Below, piece after piece: positions 62,092-64,000 of a DNA stretch of 64,000 nucleotides. The position numbers and the translations under genes are program-made. The notes beneath the pieces were generated by a model. The model was not told where the DNA came from, did not search any database, and was given only the letters and a program-made list of their open reading frames with translations. Source of the stretch: Bog-756 sp963734395 (GTDB taxonomy: Bacteria > Actinomycetota > Acidimicrobiia > Acidimicrobiales > RAAP-2); NCBI GenBank assembly GCA_963734395.1, contig CAVTGY010000003.1:620001-684000 (forward strand). Reading direction: 5' to 3'. Positions within the stretch are counted from its first letter, which is position 1; each line of letters opens with the position of its first letter.

Positions 62092-64000
62092 ATGGCCTAC
62101 GACGGCTTCATTTCCTACAGCCACGCAGCAGACGGGCGGCTGGCACCCGCGCTCCAGCAAGGTCTCCAGCTCCTGGCCAAGCCTTGGAACAGTCGGCGGG
62201 CGCTGCGGATCTTCCGCGATGAGACCGGGCTGTCCACAGACCCCAACCTGTGGTCGGCGATCGAACGAGCGCTCGATGACAGCAAATGGTTCATCCTCCT
62301 CGCCTCCCCCGCCTCGGCACAGTCACAGTGGGTGAACAAGGAGATCATCCGCTGGATCGACACCAAATCGGTCAATCACATCTTGCCGGTGGTCACCGAC
62401 GGGACGTGGGACTGGGATGCCACGACAGGCGATTTCACCGTCGAGTCCTCCGCGGTACCCGACGCGCTGCGAGGAATCTTGCACGGCGGAGCCGCGCCAC
62501 CTGGATCTCCGCTGGGCGAAGACGGCCACGGACCTCGATCTACGGAACAGTCGATTCCGGAGCGCAGTGGCAGACGTTGCCGCACCCATGCACGCAGTCG
62601 CCAAGGACGAGCTCGAGGGAGAGGACATCCGCCAGCACCGGCGGACACGGCGACTGGCACGTAGCGCGGTCGGGGCGCTTGCGCTTCTGGTTGTCATCGC
62701 CACGTGGTCAGTGCCTTCGCCATCTCGCAACGCAACAGTGCCCAGGCCGCAACCGCCACCGCCCACCAGGAGTTGCTGGTGGCCGATTCGCAGACCCAGA
62801 TCAGCTCAAACCCTCAGCTCGCCACCTTGCTGGCAGTCGAAGCCGACCGCAGGGTTTCCACCCCGGCCAGTCGCAATGCCCTCGTGAACGCCGTCCTCGC
62901 CGAGCCCTTCCCTGCAGCGGAGGTTCGGAGGGGAAACCGGGGATGTCGCCGTCCTCGGAGACAACCGCATCGTCTCGATAGCCCAATTGGGCAATGCTCG
63001 TGGCAGGACTCCAAACCAAAACATCGTGCAACTTTGGAACTGGCAAACCGGTCAGCGCCAAACGTGGCCCGAGGCTCCGCTGGGTGACAACACCTCGGGA
63101 CCCTTGGACATGTCGGCCACCGCCGACGGCCAACTTCTCGCAGTGATCTCTCGAGACGGTACTGTCCAGCTCTATTCCGGCGGGAGCCTCGAACCAGAAG
63201 GACGACCATTCCCGAGTGGGCTCGGCCAGTTCGCCACCCCGCAGGCAAGTATTTCGTTGAGCCCCAATGGCCAGTCTCTTGCCGTCTCGGGCGCCGACTT
63301 GGCGGCGAGTTCACCATACGCGGGTAAATCCGTAAGTGTCTTCTCCCGAGCGGGCGACCAGTGGGTACCCGACCCGCCTCTCCAAGGCGATCGCTCGCGG
63401 GTCGACGCCACGGCGTTCAGCTCCGACGGAAGCGTGATCGCTACCGCTTCGCCTACCCCCACCGGCAGCAACATCGTGATCAACGACGTCGCAAGCGGCC
63501 AGCAACTGTACAGCTTTGCGTCCAGTCTCGTGAATGTCGGACACGGTGCGATCGCGCTTGACTGGACTCGCCACCGTGTCGTCTTGGACACCTTGCCAGG
63601 TGGAATCGGCGACGCGGTCTGGTACGACCTGGAGTCCACCGATCCGACACCTCATGCGATCGATGTGAGCTCCAGCCCAGGAGTCGGTGATGCCTACGTC
63701 GGTTACGACTCGACGGACGATCAACTGGGCGTCAGTTCCAGCACCGGATTCGGGATCTTCGATGCCGCCACGCTTGCGCCGGTTTCAACGGGACCCGTGC
63801 TGCCGAACAGCACCCCCGGGGCATTCGTCTTTCTCGACTCCTCGCATGTACTGACATCGTTGGCACTGGGGGGCCCGGTGAGCCTGTGGGACCTGACTGG
63901 TACGTCGGTGCTGGCGACTCGCACATCCGCCCAGTTCGACAAAGGGGTTTTCCCGCTCTACCCGATCTCGATGTCGGTCCCGTACGTGGGAACTTCGACA
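62092..64000 (+). CDS. TIR-domain protein with membrane segment and beta-propeller, cut by the window end, apparent frameshifts
   Basis: At least 630 aa. Residues 1-130 are a TIR domain (MAYDGFISYSHAADGRLAPA, FRDETGLSTDPNLWSAIERA, KWFILLASPASAQSQWVNKE). A basic linker precedes a transmembrane helix near 62665-62735 (ALALLVVIAT then VSAFAISQRNSA). Then comes the segment LATLLAVEADRRVSTP typical of WD40-containing signalling ATPases, and a propeller whose blades read MSATADGQLLAVISRDGTVQ, then SLSPNGQSLAVSGADLA. No NTPase lies between TIR and propeller. Frame changes fall near 62505 (+1), 62700 (-1) and 62920 (+1); all parts stay conserved. The frame is open at base 64000. Role unknown: NAD-hydrolysing defence or signalling is possible. 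Confidence 0.75.

Noticed and set aside
1..63000. Programmed +1 ribosomal frameshifting as the cause of the many breaks
   Set aside because: The sites share no slippery codon or stimulatory structure and hit unrelated genes at random positions; insertion errors are simpler.
1..64000. CRISPR arrays, tRNA or rRNA genes, insertion sequences, transposases or phage genes
   Set aside because: Reading the intergenic regions and predicted proteins I saw none; a covariance-model or IS search could not be run here.

Overview
The window is about 64 kb of very GC-rich DNA packed with acyl-CoA, P450, Rieske, flavin/F420-type oxidoreductase, amidohydrolase and SDR genes. Many genes start with GTG and many are joined by ATGA or GTGA stop/start overlaps. 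Two dehydrogenases belong to types usually paired with mycofactocin, one gene is AveC-like, and one regulator is a tandem TetR. All this points to a chromosomal catabolic region of an actinobacterium, with Acidimicrobiia or Mycobacteriales-like lineages most likely. That placement is inference from family content; no rRNA or tRNA gene was seen.

Layout. 0-9.5 kb: a fatty-acid/acyl-CoA module (phosphotransferase, crotonase, MDR reductase, a paired acyl-CoA dehydrogenase, NTF2-like protein, acyl-CoA ligase, SDR, aldehyde dehydrogenase). 9.9-16.2 kb: a double-TetR regulator, a NorD-type VWA protein with its NorQ/MoxR-type AAA+ ATPase, a signal-less substrate-binding protein and an AveC-like membrane protein. 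16.2-25 kb: SDR, P450, metal-dependent amidohydrolase, lipoprotein substrate-binding protein, Rieske oxygenase with a small partner, LLM oxidoreductase, mycofactocin-type SDR. 25-35.3 kb: amidohydrolase, FAD/[2Fe-2S] reductase, a second amidohydrolase paralogous to the first, GntR regulator, flavin monooxygenase, CoA-transferase, CitE/malyl-CoA-lyase-like enzyme, DapB-fold dehydrogenase, HSL-type esterase. 35.3-41.4 kb: an accessory stretch that looks less GC-rich, with sulfatase, two lipoproteins, a second phosphotransferase, NTF2-like protein and sulfotransferase, and a short repeat in three of its intergenic gaps. 41.4-50.2 kb: DUF35-thiolase fusion, D-aminoacylase-like hydrolase, SDR, P450, LLM oxidoreductase, aldehyde dehydrogenase, VOC protein. 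50.3-60.8 kb: cyclase-AAA-TPR signalling protein, amidohydrolase, ferredoxin, a second paired acyl-CoA dehydrogenase, epoxide hydrolase, NDMA-type alcohol dehydrogenase, TetR regulator. 60.8-64 kb: a TetR-controlled unknown gene and a TIR-membrane-propeller protein cut by the window end.

How it may work together. The Rieske oxygenase (21.4 kb) and the FAD/[2Fe-2S] reductase (26.6 kb) are a plausible oxygenase pair. The two P450s could draw electrons from the ferredoxin at 55 kb. Acyl-CoA ligase, heteromeric acyl-CoA dehydrogenases, crotonase, thiolase-like and lyase enzymes would degrade the products by beta-oxidation. A 15-nt dyad, GA(T/G)AA(C/T)-N3-(A/G)TTCTC, lies upstream of the ligase, the Rieske oxygenase, the reductase and an amidohydrolase, with a weaker copy before an SDR. 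It is the best candidate for a shared operator tying the region into one regulon.

Caution. At least a dozen genes are interrupted by single-base frame changes although both halves keep their conserved motifs. Nearly all shift in the same direction (one extra base). I read these mainly as uncorrected insertion errors in the sequence rather than true pseudogenes.
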